A DNA stretch of 64,000 nucleotides from Allobacillus saliphilus (GCF_018138385.1 NZ_JAGSIE010000015.1:1-64000), one strand, 5' to 3'; positions 1 through 8,373 are shown, counted from the stretch's first letter. Notes: a model not told the origin generated them from the letters alone. Numbers and translations: made by a program.

Positions 1-110
1 CTCGACACCCAATTGAGTTCATGAAGTAAGCGAAAAGTCATCGAGAGCTCGTCTCGACACCCAATCGAGTTCATAAAGTATAATAATTGTCATCGAGATT
101 TCGTTTCAAT
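1..110. repeat. Left-edge part of a 52-bp tandem repeat array
   Basis: Repeats of the unit beginning GTCATCGAGA start at 37 and 89 (52 bp apart), and a third partial unit enters from the left edge. Each full unit carries the inverted repeat TCGAGA-N5-TCTCGA followed by CACCCAA. The same unit forms the eight-copy array at 28531-28910, so this is a dispersed intergenic repeat family. It has no start codon or ribosome site, and the array probably continues outside the window. Confidence 0.85.
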
Positions 111-185
111 ACGTAAATGTTTTCGCCTCAATCGAAAACAGTCATCGATTATCTAAATACTCACCATCCGATCAAGTTGTTCTAG

Positions 186-703
186 CTATTTTCCACTAAT
201 TTCAGTAACATTCTGCAAAGCATTTTCATCATTATTTTCGGATTTTCTAATTATTGATAATGAGCCGTTTGTTTCCATGACGACAGCCTTCACTTGGTCC
301 AGCGATCCAATACCTTGTTCACGAACGGACTGTAAAATCTCAGATCGATGAACACGATTAACTTTCATGGCTTTTGTTTTATATCTTTCTTCGTAAAATA
401 ACAGAACAGGTGTTGATTTGATTAGGTTAAGAAATAATTTTGACCGAACAGACAACCAAGCAACGAGATATTGTAAAAACGTCAATAGAACGAGAGCTAC
501 AATTCCCTCAAATATGGATATTTTACTGTTTAGTATAATCGTCGCAAATGTGGAACCAATTGCAACGGTAATAATTAAGTCGAACATATTCATTTTAGAT
601 AACGTACGTTTACCGGAAATGCGCAAGAAAAAAATAAGAAAAAGCAACTCGTAATCCCTAAAATAAGGATACGTATGAGTGGTTCCCAGCCGTTGAAAAA
701 CAT
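186..703 (-). CDS. DUF421 (YetF/YcaP-like) membrane protein, frame broken at a T7 run
   Basis: The body of this protein (from a TTG at 647) contains LRISGKRTLSKMN, then FDLIITVAIGSTFATIIL and a C-terminal domain ending in VVMETNGSLSIIRK, all typical of the DUF421 membrane family. The usual first segment is missing from that frame. It lies just upstream in another frame: an ATG at 703, preceded by GAGGGGG, encodes MFFNGWEPLIRILILGITSC, the expected N-terminus. The frames join if the run of seven A on the plus strand (628-634) had eight, giving an intact protein of about 172 residues. This is therefore a frameshifted gene, a phase-variable tract or a sequencing slip. Function of the family is poorly defined; two or three membrane segments are expected. 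No partner gene is evident. Confidence 0.75.
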
Positions 704-850
704 AAAACCGCCCCCTCTATCTATTTCATTTCCTTGGAAATATCCTTTTAAACAATCCAAATGATTTTAAATCCATCCAATCCTATGTGAAAATGAAGAA
801 ATCAGTCATTCTACATACTAACGAAAGTGAACGAACGAGGAGGACAACAT

Positions 851-1969
851 ATGATTACTGTCATCGGAGCAGGTATACTCGGTGCATCCTGTGCGTATCA
901 TTTAGCTAAAAAAGGTGAAAATGTAACAATCATAGATCGAGAAGAACCAGGAAGAGCTTCACACGCAGCAGCCGGCATCGTCTGCCCATGGTTAACCCAA
1001 CGTCGAAATAAAGATTGGTACGTTCTTGTGAAAAATGGAGCACGCTACTATCCTGATTTGGTTGAACAATTAACTGAAGACGGAGAGTCAAATACGGGGT
1101 ATGAAAAAGTTGGTGCCCTTCATTTGCACCGCGACCCAGAAATTATTGAAAAAATGTACCAACGCGGTGTGGAAAGAAGGAAAGACGCGCCGGAAATCGG
1201 AGAACTTACGAAGTTAGATGAATATGAAACGCAGGCTTATTTTCCAGCGTTAGGAACAGAGTTTAAATCTGTACACATCGCCGGTGGAGCGAGAGTGAAC
1301 GGCAGGGCCCTGAAAGATTCTTTACTTCGGGCAGCCCAGAAACATGGAGCGAAGTATGTGAACGCAGATGCAAAGCTATTCCGAGATGAAAATCGGGTGA
1401 GTGCAGTTCAGGCCGGTCAAGAAACTATAGATGTCGACCAAGTAATTGATACGACGGGCGCTTGGTCGAATCAATTAATGAGTGATCTTGGGCTTCAATT
1501 TAATGTTCGATCACAGCGAGCACAAATACTTCATTTAGAATTACCTGAACAAGACCCAGGTAATTGGCCAGTAATTATTGGATTAAATAAATTGTATCTA
1601 TTAACAAACCGAAGCGGCAGAGTGATTGTCGGTGCAACGCACGAAGATGAAGTTGGTTTTGATCATCGTGCTACCGCTGAAGGCATTCATGAAATCTTGA
1701 ATAACGTTTTATCAGCAGCACCTGGGTTAAACGACGCGACGTTTAAGGAAGTCCGAGTCGGATTCCGTCCGTTCACTCCAAACTCGCTTCCATTAATTGG
1801 ACCTGCTCCTGAAATTGAAAATCTGTTTGTCGCGAATGGATTAGGTTCATCTGGTTTAACGAGCGGACCTTATTTAGGATATTTATTATCACAGTTAGCG
1901 ACAGGACAAGATGTAGATATCGATCTAACTCCTTACAATGTTGAACAAGCGATGGATAAAAATGAATAA
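851..1969 (+). CDS. FAD-dependent oxidoreductase of the DAO/glycine oxidase family
   Basis: A 372-residue flavoprotein. The N-terminus ITVIGAGILGAS is a Rossmann dinucleotide motif (GxGxxG at 6-11) with an acidic residue ending the second strand (IIDREEPG). The C-terminus has the DAO-family signature VGFRPFTPNSLPLIGP followed by NGLGSSGLTSGP, which closes the FAD site. Family members oxidise glycine, sarcosine, D-amino acids or D-proline; the substrate cannot be told from sequence. I chose the ATG at 851 because GAGGAGG lies 8 bases upstream; an in-frame GTG at 827 lies before that site and would be poorly placed. The gene stands alone, closed by a hairpin terminator, so it is probably not co-transcribed with the GntR cluster that follows. 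Confidence 0.85.
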   Translation: MITVIGAGILGASCAYHLAKKGENVTIIDREEPGRASHAAAGIVCPWLTQRRNKDWYVLVKNGARYYPDLVEQLTEDGESNTGYEKVGALHLHRDPEIIEKMYQRGVERRKDAPEIGELTKLDEYETQAYFPALGTEFKSVHIAGGARVNGRALKDSLLRAAQKHGAKYVNADAKLFRDENRVSAVQAGQETIDVDQVIDTTGAWSNQLMSDLGLQFNVRSQRAQILHLELPEQDPGNWPVIIGLNKLYLLTNRSGRVIVGATHEDEVGFDHRATAEGIHEILNNVLSAAPGLNDATFKEVRVGFRPFTPNSLPLIGPAPEIENLFVANGLGSSGLTSGPYLGYLLSQLATGQDVDIDLTPYNVEQAMDKNE

Positions 1970-1978
1970 AAAATAACG

Positions 1979-2025
1979 ACTTCCTCATATCACCAGAAAT
2001 CTGGTTGACTATGGGGAAGTTTTTT
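1979..2025 (+). terminator. Rho-independent terminator after the flavoprotein gene
   Basis: Stem ACTTCCTCATA pairs with TATGGGGAAGT (one G-U pair), an inner ACCAG/CTGGT stem caps it, and a T run follows. Confidence 0.8.
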
Positions 2026-2058
2026 GTGAATAAAGAGTTTACACGTGTCCGACAGGCA

Positions 2059-2215
2059 CTCTCAACTACGGAAGGGCGAGAAAAAAGGTAGCCTTCCGTG
2101 CTCGATAGCCGCTCTCAAGGACGGAAGCGAAAGAAATTGATCGCCTTCCGTGCTCGATAGCCGCTCTCAACGACGGAAGCGAAAGAAATTGGTAGCCTTC
2201 CGTACTCGATAGAGC
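2059..2215. repeat. Three-unit 52-bp tandem repeat with ACGGAAG/CTTCCGT arms
   Basis: Three units start at 2059, 2112 and 2164 (CTCTCAA). Each holds ACGGAAG, a short A-rich spacer and CCTTCCGT, which can pair as a hairpin, followed by a GCTCGATAG link. The layout and several words (CTCAA, ACGGAAG, TTCCGT, GATAG) match the larger array at 56811-57230, so they belong to one family. No coding signal is seen. Confidence 0.85.
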
Positions 2216-2334
2216 CTCGCAACATCAGAACAAACACCCACCCAATTGTATTCAGCAAATCCCCGAACTCAAAGTCTTACTCAGCCCAACGACCAGCTGA
2301 ATCCATCCTGAAAAAACTTTATGATTAAATTTAT

Positions 2335-2380
2335 TTGACAATTGTGAAGTATCTCATTTATACTGTATACATAGTACAGT
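2335..2380 (+). promoter_or_regulatory. Sigma-A promoter with overlapping palindromic operator (GntR target?)
   Basis: TTGACA (2335-2340) and TATACT (2359-2364) are 18 bases apart, a good vegetative promoter. Starting inside the -10 is the inverted repeat ACTGTA-N7-TACAGT (2362-2380), a likely operator. It lies directly upstream of the GntR-family gene, so autoregulation is the simplest reading. The downstream cluster through the cupin gene is tightly spaced and would share this control. Confidence 0.7.
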
Positions 2381-2464
2381 ACACATAGGAATTATTTTTA
2401 GTCTTTTCATGAAAGCGTTTTAACAACAAGAATTATATTTAACTAATTACTCGGAGTGAAACTA

Positions 2465-3160
2465 TTGGAACCCATCGCCAGAAGGAAAACGACAAAAGAA
2501 ATTGTATATGACCAGCTCAAACGATCTATTCTTAGCGGGGAGTTAGAGCCAAATGAAACGATGACAGAAACCTCTTTGGCTGAATCGTTACATATCTCCC
2601 GTACACCTGTTAGGGAAGCGGTAGGAGATTTGACGAAAGAAGGGCTACTCATCCAAATCCCAAGAAAAGGTTTTAAAGTTCGACGGATCGATGAGGATGA
2701 TATGGAACAAATTCTTTATTTGAGAATATCGATCGAAATGAGAAGCGTGAAAATGCTTATCGACCATATTACCGATGAAGAATTAGAGAAGCTAGATGCA
2801 TTGGTTGATGAACAACAAATAGCGATTCAAAATAATGATCGAATTCGTTATATCGAACTGGACCAAATGCTACATCGCCATTTACTTAAACTTTCGAATC
2901 AAAATATATTGGAGCAAATTTTGCAAGAGCTCTATAATTTAACCCGACTAATTGGGCATGCGGCCATCTCTAAAGAAGGACGGATGGAAGAAGTTATCCA
3001 GGAGCATAGGGATATTATTGATGCTTTGCGTGAAAGAGATGAAGAAAAGGCTGCCGATTTAATGAGACATCACTTGCTGACAACGGCATCATCTGTCAAA
3101 AAGCAGCGTGAACAATTGAAAAACAACAATGGAAAAAGCGATTCACTAGGAGGTCTTTAA
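2465..3160 (+). CDS. GntR-family regulator with FCD effector domain
   Basis: Winged-helix repressor of the FadR/FCD subfamily. The N-terminal DNA-binding domain (about residues 8-75) shows KEIVYDQLKRSILSGEL and the recognition region TSLAESLHISRTPVREA. The remainder is an all-helical FCD ligand domain with conserved D, H and H residues (ELDQMLHRHLL, EHRDIIDAL) that bind metal and a carboxylate ligand. Start choice: GGAGTGA lies 8 bases before the TTG at 2465, while the GTG at 2456 overlaps that site and has none of its own. The next gene begins one base after the stop, and the ones after that follow within 6 and 33 bases, so it very likely controls the amidohydrolase cluster and TRAP transporter. 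The ligand is unknown, probably the transported acid. Confidence 0.85.
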   Translation: MEPIARRKTTKEIVYDQLKRSILSGELEPNETMTETSLAESLHISRTPVREAVGDLTKEGLLIQIPRKGFKVRRIDEDDMEQILYLRISIEMRSVKMLIDHITDEELEKLDALVDEQQIAIQNNDRIRYIELDQMLHRHLLKLSNQNILEQILQELYNLTRLIGHAAISKEGRMEEVIQEHRDIIDALRERDEEKAADLMRHHLLTTASSVKKQREQLKNNNGKSDSLGGL

Positions 3161-3161
3161 T

Positions 3162-3845
3162 ATGTCTAAAACAACTTATCAACTCGATGTAGCCGGAGAA
3201 ACAAAACAGCTAACCATTCATAAAGCTTTCTGCATCGGCTACACAGGAAGAAGCAAAGAAAACACGTATGCTCATATTAAAGAGCTTGCTGAAATTGGTA
3301 TTCCTGAACCGAAAGAAGTACCAATGCTTTACCCAGTTAGCGGCAACACTATTTTTCAAAATGAAACAATGGAAGTCGTTGGTAAAGAAACAAGTGGAGA
3401 AGCAGAAGTAGTTCTTATTTTCGGAGAGTCTTCAGATGAAGTTTACGTAACCGTTGGAAGCGACCACACAGACCGAGGATTAGAAACAGTGGATATTAAT
3501 AAATCCAAGCAAGTATGTGGGAAACCATTTGCGACGAAAGCTTGGAAGCTTGAAGACGTTCTCGACCATTGGGACGAACTGGAGTTAACTTCCCAAGTGT
3601 TTATAAACGGTGAATGGGTTGATTACCAAGAAGATTCCTTGAAAGCTATTATGCCTTATGAAGAGATCATTCAGTACATTGATAAAGTAGAAGCGCCAAA
3701 GAAAAACAGTATCTTCTTTTCAGGAACTGTGCCATTAAAAGATGGCTTTAAATACGGTACAGCTTTCCGAATGACATTTAGAGACCCTGTCAAAAATGAC
3801 GAAATCACATCAGAATACGACATCATCAATATTGAAAGGGAGTAA
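3162..3845 (+). CDS. DUF2848 family protein (FAH-like hydrolase/isomerase fold)
   Basis: A 227-residue protein that I recognise as DUF2848 by the run VYVTVGSDHTDRGLE followed by SKQVCGKPFA and the HWDELEL segment. These proteins resemble the fumarylacetoacetate hydrolase fold, but no reaction is firmly assigned. The ribosome site AGGAGG is well placed before the ATG. It starts one base after the GntR gene and ends 6 bases before an amidohydrolase, so it acts in the same pathway. By family resemblance it may process a 2-oxo or acylpyruvate-like acid derived from the TRAP substrate; that is inference. The C-terminus is complete, with TAFRMTFRDPVKND matching the family's ending. Confidence 0.75.
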   Translation: MSKTTYQLDVAGETKQLTIHKAFCIGYTGRSKENTYAHIKELAEIGIPEPKEVPMLYPVSGNTIFQNETMEVVGKETSGEAEVVLIFGESSDEVYVTVGSDHTDRGLETVDINKSKQVCGKPFATKAWKLEDVLDHWDELELTSQVFINGEWVDYQEDSLKAIMPYEEIIQYIDKVEAPKKNSIFFSGTVPLKDGFKYGTAFRMTFRDPVKNDEITSEYDIINIERE

Positions 3846-3851
3846 ATAACA

Positions 3852-4637
3852 ATGAAATTCGCGATTTATCAAATGGAAGTTGTTGCTGGGAACCCGGAGA
3901 AAAATAGAGAAAAGGTCCAGCAGTGGATGAAAGAGCTAGCACAAGGCGAAAAGCCAGATACGATCGTTTTACCAGAGTTGTGGACGACTTCTTATACACT
4001 AGAGCAGCTTCAAGAAGTTGCAGATGAGGCTGGAGAACCAACTCGTTCTTTCCTAAGTGAATTGGCAAAAGAGTATGACGTAAATATCGTTGGAGGATCT
4101 GTAGCCAATAAAATTGATGGAAAAGTGTATAACACAAGCTTCGTTTTTAACCGAGAAGGTAAGCTCGTGCATGAATATAGCAAAATTCACTTAGTACCGA
4201 TGTTAAACGAACCACTTTATTTAAAGGGTGGACAAGAAAAGGTCAAAACCTTTGAGCTAGAAGGAGTAAAAATGGGCGTCATTATTTGTTATGACCTTCG
4301 TTTCCCTGAATTGGCTCGCCAACTAGCATTGGACGGTGCGCAAGTATTGTTCGTCGTCGCAGAGTGGCCTACACCAAGAAGAAGACATTGGACAAGCTTG
4401 CAAGTTGCGAGAGCCATTGAAAATCAAATGTATGTCGTTTCTTCTAATAACATCGGATCGTTAAATGGTGTTGAATACGCTGGAGCATCAATGATTATCG
4501 ACCCATGGGGAGATGTATTGGCGCAAGGATCTGATAACGAAGAAGAAACCCTTACAGGTTCATTGAATCCAGATAGAGTATTGGAAGTCAGAAAAGAAGT
4601 GCCGATTTTCGATAGTCGAGTACCACATCTTTATTGA
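3852..4637 (+). CDS. Carbon-nitrogen hydrolase (nitrilase superfamily, omega-amidase-like)
   Basis: A 261-residue nitrilase-superfamily enzyme that hydrolyses an amide or related C-N bond in the cytoplasm. The catalytic triad is visible: E42 in VLPELWTTSY, K111 in YSKIHLVPM and C146 in IICYDLRFPELAR. The last motif is that of the YafV/Nit2 omega-amidase branch rather than of true nitrilases. In that branch substrates are alpha-ketoglutaramate-type amides or carbamoyl acids. The position between DUF2848 and a cupin protein in a GntR-controlled operon with a TRAP importer suggests it deamidates or decarbamoylates an imported organic acid derivative. The exact substrate is not determinable. Confidence 0.85.
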   Translation: MKFAIYQMEVVAGNPEKNREKVQQWMKELAQGEKPDTIVLPELWTTSYTLEQLQEVADEAGEPTRSFLSELAKEYDVNIVGGSVANKIDGKVYNTSFVFNREGKLVHEYSKIHLVPMLNEPLYLKGGQEKVKTFELEGVKMGVIICYDLRFPELARQLALDGAQVLFVVAEWPTPRRRHWTSLQVARAIENQMYVVSSNNIGSLNGVEYAGASMIIDPWGDVLAQGSDNEEETLTGSLNPDRVLEVRKEVPIFDSRVPHLY

Positions 4638-4670
4638 TTAAAAAGAAATAATTTTGGGGGAGGTGATGGT

Positions 4671-5015
4671 ATGAGTCGGCCATCAGTGGAGTTCACAGAT
4701 TACCACCAATTTAAAAGAGAAAAAATTGATGGCAAGGTTGACGGACTATACCAACGAATGATTTCACAAGATGACCAAGGCAGAGATTTAGTGAGAATCA
4801 TGGAATTTGAACCTGGTACGGATACCACGCCAAATGGAGTCCAGTCACACGATTACTGGGAGGAAGTATTCATTATAGACGGTTCATTCATTGATTTGAC
4901 ATTAAACAAAGAATTCACCGCTGGGATGGTAGCATCAAGACCTCCAGGGATGAAACACGGACCTTGGAAATCACCGAACGGCTGTACAATGTATGAAGTC
5001 AGATACTATAAATAA
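4671..5015 (+). CDS. Small cupin-domain protein
   Basis: A 114-residue single-domain cupin. Metal-binding positions are visible in VQSHDYWEEVFIIDGSF (first cupin motif, H, E) and PPGMKHGPWKSPNG (second motif, H). It has no signal peptide. A GGGGGAGGTGAT site precedes the ATG. Proteins like this act as small dioxygenases, isomerases or metabolite sensors. As the last enzyme gene before the TRAP genes, it probably belongs to the same catabolic route. A 166-base gap, with no clear terminator, separates it from dctP. Confidence 0.75.
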   Translation: MSRPSVEFTDYHQFKREKIDGKVDGLYQRMISQDDQGRDLVRIMEFEPGTDTTPNGVQSHDYWEEVFIIDGSFIDLTLNKEFTAGMVASRPPGMKHGPWKSPNGCTMYEVRYYK

Positions 5016-5110
5016 TTTCTAGAAGATTTTTAACAAAATAGTAAGAAAAATGAGTTTATTTAAAAAGATAGTGTCAAATAATGCCCTAAATAAAATAGAT
5101 AGCGTCTCAC

Positions 5111-5132
5111 CAAGGAGTCTAATAAATCCTTG
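5111..5132 (+). promoter_or_regulatory. Inverted repeat in the dctP leader
   Basis: CAAGGA-N10-TCCTTG lies about 50 bases upstream of dctP. It may be an RNA stem or an operator; it does not resemble the ACTGTA/TACAGT element ahead of the GntR gene. Confidence 0.3.
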
Positions 5133-5181
5133 AAGAGCAGGGTGGTTGTAAATTAAATATACAGAGAAAAGGAGTTTTAAA

Positions 5182-6168
5182 ATGAAGAAATTTTTATTCA
5201 GTGCATTACTCGTAGTATTAATGGTAACGCTTGCAGCGTGCGGTGGATCCGATGATTCAGGAGATTCACAAACTTTGAAACTAGCACATACAGGTTCTGA
5301 GTCTCACCAATATCATTTAGCTTCTGAAAAATTCAAGGAATTAGTTGAAGAAAAAACCGATGGTGAAATTACTATCGAAATTCACCCGAACGCGACATTA
5401 GGTAGTGAAGGGGAAGCAGTTGAGCAAGTCATGGATGGTTCCATTGATATGACTACGGTTGCACCAGACAGTAATTTTTCGAACACGGTACCTGAAATGA
5501 ACGTTTTTGGTATTCCATACTTGTTTGAAGATCGTGACCACGCATACAGCACATTAGATGGTGAAATTGGTGAAGAATTACTCGCTCTTTCTGAAGAGCA
5601 CAACATGAAAGGTCTTGGCTGGTGGGAAATCGGCTTCAGACATTTGACGAACAACAAGAATGAAGTTGTTACACCAGAAGACGCTGAAGGATTACAAATT
5701 CGTGTACAGCCTTCTCCAGTTTGGGAAGAGCACATGAAAGCAATCGGTGCGAGCCCAACTCCAGTTGACTTTAATGAATTATACTCTGCACTTGACCAAG
5801 GAGTTGTTGATGGACAAGAAAACCCATTGCCAACTATTGATTCAATGAAGTTTTATGAAGTGCAAAAATATGTTTCGTTGACAGGACATACGTATAACCC
5901 AGCAATTACTGTAATGAACTTGGATCTATGGAATGAATTAAGCGAAGAACATCAGCAAGCGATTCAAGAAGCAACAGATGAAACAACGGATTATCATAGA
6001 GACTTGCTAGCTAACAAAGAAGAAGAAATTCTTCAAATGCTTAAAGACGAGGGAGTAACGATTACAGAGCCAGACCGTGAAGCTTTCAGAGAAGCAACAA
6101 GTGATGTAAAAAACATTGTTGAAGAAGTCCCTCAAGAGCTAATCGAAAAGATTGAAAACAATAAGTAA
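5182..6168 (+). CDS. dctP: TRAP transporter substrate-binding lipoprotein DctP
   Basis: Extracellular binding subunit of a TRAP transporter, anchored as a lipoprotein: hydrophobic leader ending in VTLAAC with the lipidated Cys at residue 20. The mature part begins LKLAHTGSESHQYHLASEKF and contains GSEGEAVEQVMDGSIDM and IRVQPSPVWEEHMKAIGASPTPV. The last stretch holds the arginine (IRVQ) that in DctP proteins grips the substrate carboxylate. A dicarboxylate or other organic acid is therefore the likely substrate. It is followed by a strong stem-loop and then the two permease genes. Linked by position to the GntR/DUF2848/amidohydrolase cluster. Confidence 0.9.
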   Translation: MKKFLFSALLVVLMVTLAACGGSDDSGDSQTLKLAHTGSESHQYHLASEKFKELVEEKTDGEITIEIHPNATLGSEGEAVEQVMDGSIDMTTVAPDSNFSNTVPEMNVFGIPYLFEDRDHAYSTLDGEIGEELLALSEEHNMKGLGWWEIGFRHLTNNKNEVVTPEDAEGLQIRVQPSPVWEEHMKAIGASPTPVDFNELYSALDQGVVDGQENPLPTIDSMKFYEVQKYVSLTGHTYNPAITVMNLDLWNELSEEHQQAIQEATDETTDYHRDLLANKEEEILQMLKDEGVTITEPDREAFREATSDVKNIVEEVPQELIEKIENNK

Positions 6169-6174
6169 TTGGAT

Positions 6175-6203
6175 TGCCCGGGAGGGATACTCTCTCCTGG
6201 GCA
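6175..6203 (+). terminator. Intercistronic stem-loop between dctP and dctQ
   Basis: TGCCCGGGAGGGA pairs with TCTCTCCTGGGCA over 13 positions (two G-U pairs) around a 3-base loop. Only a weak T-rich tail follows. It probably protects the 3' end of dctP mRNA or attenuates the permease genes, raising binding protein over membrane subunits. Confidence 0.7.
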
Positions 6204-6230
6204 TTCTACTTTAAAGTGAAGGTGATACGT

Positions 6231-6692
6231 ATGACTGCTTTTAAAAGCCTAGATAACTTTATCGGAAAATTACTTGAGGTAGTGATTACACTTTGCTTAG
6301 GGTCAGTGGTCATCATTACCTTCCTACAAGTAATCTTTCGATATGTTTTAGATCAACCTTTAACATGGTCACAAGAAGCTTTAATGATTGCGTTCGTCTA
6401 CAGCATTCTTTTTGGAGCAGCTTTGGCAATTCGCAATGGAGAACATTTAAAGGTTGATTTATTCGAGAAAGTTCCGAAAAGCATCAATATTGTTTTGAAA
6501 AGCATTGAATTTATCATTGTCGGGGTATTAATTGTCGTTCTGTTTCTTTATGGTACTGAATTGGTGCAAAATAATTTGAAATCAGGGCAGACGATGAGCA
6601 TGCTACCGGTGAAAATGGCGTATGTCTATATGGCACTGCCAATTAGCTCAGTATTCATGGCATACTATCATGTTAGGAAGGTGTTCACATGA
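6231..6692 (+). CDS. dctQ: TRAP transporter small permease DctQ
   Basis: A 153-residue integral membrane protein with four hydrophobic segments. The motif VIFRYVLDQPLTWSQEALMIAFVYSI is the hallmark of DctQ subunits. It pairs with DctM to form the membrane complex. The ATG at 6231 has AAGGTGAT upstream; the longer frame that opens earlier runs through the stem-loop and lacks a ribosome site. It overlaps dctM by four bases (ATGA), implying translational coupling. Confidence 0.88.
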   Translation: MTAFKSLDNFIGKLLEVVITLCLGSVVIITFLQVIFRYVLDQPLTWSQEALMIAFVYSILFGAALAIRNGEHLKVDLFEKVPKSINIVLKSIEFIIVGVLIVVLFLYGTELVQNNLKSGQTMSMLPVKMAYVYMALPISSVFMAYYHVRKVFT

Positions 6693-7966
6693 TATGGTTA
6701 ATCGGAGTATTATTCGTACTCATACTACTTGGAACACCAATTGCCTTTGCGCTAGGTTCGGTCACCATCCTTGGTATCGTATTATCTGACGCAGATCTAT
6801 TAATTAATGTTCCAAGACAAATATTCGGAGGCATTAATAATTTCACTTTAGTTGCAGTCCCGCTCTTTATTTTAGCGGGAGAGTTGATGACACAAGGTGG
6901 AATTTCAAAACGTCTAATTAATTTTTCGAAAACATTGGTTGGTCCACTACCAGGTGGTTTGGCGATGGTCGTTATTTTGGCGAGTATGTTCTTTTCAGCA
7001 TTAACAGGTACAGCCATTGCTGCAGCGGCGGCAATCGGTGGTATGATGATTCCTGCTATGGATAGAGAAGGATATGATAAACGATTTTCCGCCAGTATTG
7101 TTGCTACATCTTCAACAATCGGTCCGATTATCCCGCCAAGTATCGTATTGATTCTTTACGGAGTCATTGCTAGTGTATCCATTGGTGACTTGTTTATTGC
7201 AGGGGTACTTCCTGGTATTTTAATGGGCCTTGGATTAATGATTTACAGCTATTTCGTCGGCAAAAAAGAAGGGTATCGTGCGAGTGACCGCCGTGCGACA
7301 TTTAAAGAAATTATCGTCGGCGCAAAAGATGCTGTTTTGGCATTAGTAATGCCAATCATTATTATCGGAGGTATCGTCAGTGGAATCTTTACTGCAACTG
7401 AATCAGGTGTAATTGCCGTTGTCTATGCCATCCTAATTGGTATGTTTGTCTATAAAGAGATCACGATTAAAGACTTTTGGCCAATTTTACTCCAAACGGC
7501 TAAAACGACAGCGACGATCATTTTCTTAATCGGAACAGCGTCCTTATTTATCTGGTTCTTATCGTTTAATTCGATTCCGAACCAGTTATTGAATATGCTC
7601 GGACCGGTAGCAGATAATCCGATTTTGTTGCTCTTGTTGATTAACGTTATTCTGTTAATTGCGGGTACATTCATCGATACGATTAGTGCCGTTTCTATTT
7701 TTACACCATTATTCTTGCCACTAGCATTAGCGGCAGGCGTTGATCCAATCCATTTCGGAATTATTTTATCCGTAAACTTAACGATTGGAATGGTGACACC
7801 ACCACTTGGCGTTTGTTTATTTGTTACATCTTCCATTGCGAAAATTACAGTTCCGAAGATGTTCAAATATTTATTCCCTCAAGTCGGTGTACTCATCTTA
7901 GTATTGATTATTGTCACGTATATCCCAGAATTGATTCTATTCCCTGTTGAATTGTTTGTAGACTAA
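6689..7966 (+). CDS. dctM: TRAP transporter large permease DctM
   Basis: A 425-residue membrane protein with about 12 hydrophobic segments. Conserved DctM features include VAVPLFILAGELM, the FFSALTGTA segment and ATSSTIGPIIPPSIVLILYG. It carries the ion-coupled transport path (normally sodium-driven, fitting a saline habitat). It starts inside the dctQ stop and ends just before a strong terminator, so dctPQM form one unit downstream of the amidohydrolase genes. Confidence 0.9.
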   Translation: MIWLIGVLFVLILLGTPIAFALGSVTILGIVLSDADLLINVPRQIFGGINNFTLVAVPLFILAGELMTQGGISKRLINFSKTLVGPLPGGLAMVVILASMFFSALTGTAIAAAAAIGGMMIPAMDREGYDKRFSASIVATSSTIGPIIPPSIVLILYGVIASVSIGDLFIAGVLPGILMGLGLMIYSYFVGKKEGYRASDRRATFKEIIVGAKDAVLALVMPIIIIGGIVSGIFTATESGVIAVVYAILIGMFVYKEITIKDFWPILLQTAKTTATIIFLIGTASLFIWFLSFNSIPNQLLNMLGPVADNPILLLLLINVILLIAGTFIDTISAVSIFTPLFLPLALAAGVDPIHFGIILSVNLTIGMVTPPLGVCLFVTSSIAKITVPKMFKYLFPQVGVLILVLIIVTYIPELILFPVELFVD

Positions 7967-7970
7967 ATGA

Positions 7971-8019
7971 AAACCCTTGAACTGATGTACGGATGTCCGT
8001 CTGTTGTTCAAGGGTTTTT
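7971..8019. terminator. Terminator after dctM (serves both strands)
   Basis: AAACCCTTGAAC and GTTCAAGGGTTTTT form a 12-bp stem with T run on the plus strand and A run on the other side. It separates the convergent dctM and the small membrane gene. Confidence 0.85.
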
Positions 8020-8023
8020 GAAT

Positions 8024-8266
8024 CTAATTAATGACTTGAATAATCTCAAAAACTGCAACGAATCCTGTAATAATAGCTACAATCAAAACAAATAGACTTA
8101 ACCCGACTCGTTTATCCTTCCAATACGTAAAGGAAACGATCAATAGGAAGAACATACCTACTATGTAATAAAGAAAAGAAGGAATCTGTAAGTGGTCATT
8201 AAACAGACGAATCATAAAAAGAACTAGGAGTATACCCGCTAAAAGTTTCGTCAAATTTTGTGTCAA
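8024..8266 (-). CDS. Small three-helix membrane protein, unknown function
   Basis: An 80-residue protein of unknown family with three hydrophobic segments: LLAGILLVLFMIRLF, FLYYIVGMFFLLIVSFTYW and LSLFVLIVAIITGFVAVFEI. A TTG start is chosen because GAGGTGAT lies at the right distance upstream. It sits between the TRAP terminator and the divergent sensor kinase gene. The context gives no clear role, but the shared upstream region with the kinase gene is notable. Confidence 0.6.
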   Translation of the reverse strand: MTQNLTKLLAGILLVLFMIRLFNDHLQIPSFLYYIVGMFFLLIVSFTYWKDKRVGLSLFVLIVAIITGFVAVFEIIQVIN

Positions 8267-8329
8267 TTGTTATCACCTCAATCGGAAAACGGAAAACAAA
8301 AATAAGTTTCAAAATATTGAAAGCTTACT

Positions 8330-8373
8330 AACATGTACAGGCTCACCATGTTAATCTATTGATAATAGATTAA
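8330..8373 (+). promoter_or_regulatory. Two inverted repeats upstream of the sensor kinase
   Basis: AACATG-N11-CATGTT (8330-8352) is followed by the perfect repeat TTAATCTATT-GAT-AATAGATTAA (8351-8373). The second palindrome abuts the AAGGAAGG ribosome site of the kinase gene. They may be operators (for autoregulation) or an RNA hairpin that masks the ribosome site. Confidence 0.5.

Noticed and set aside
827-850. GTG start for the flavoprotein
   Set aside because: The GAGGAGG site lies between this GTG and the ATG at 851, so the ATG is the proper start.
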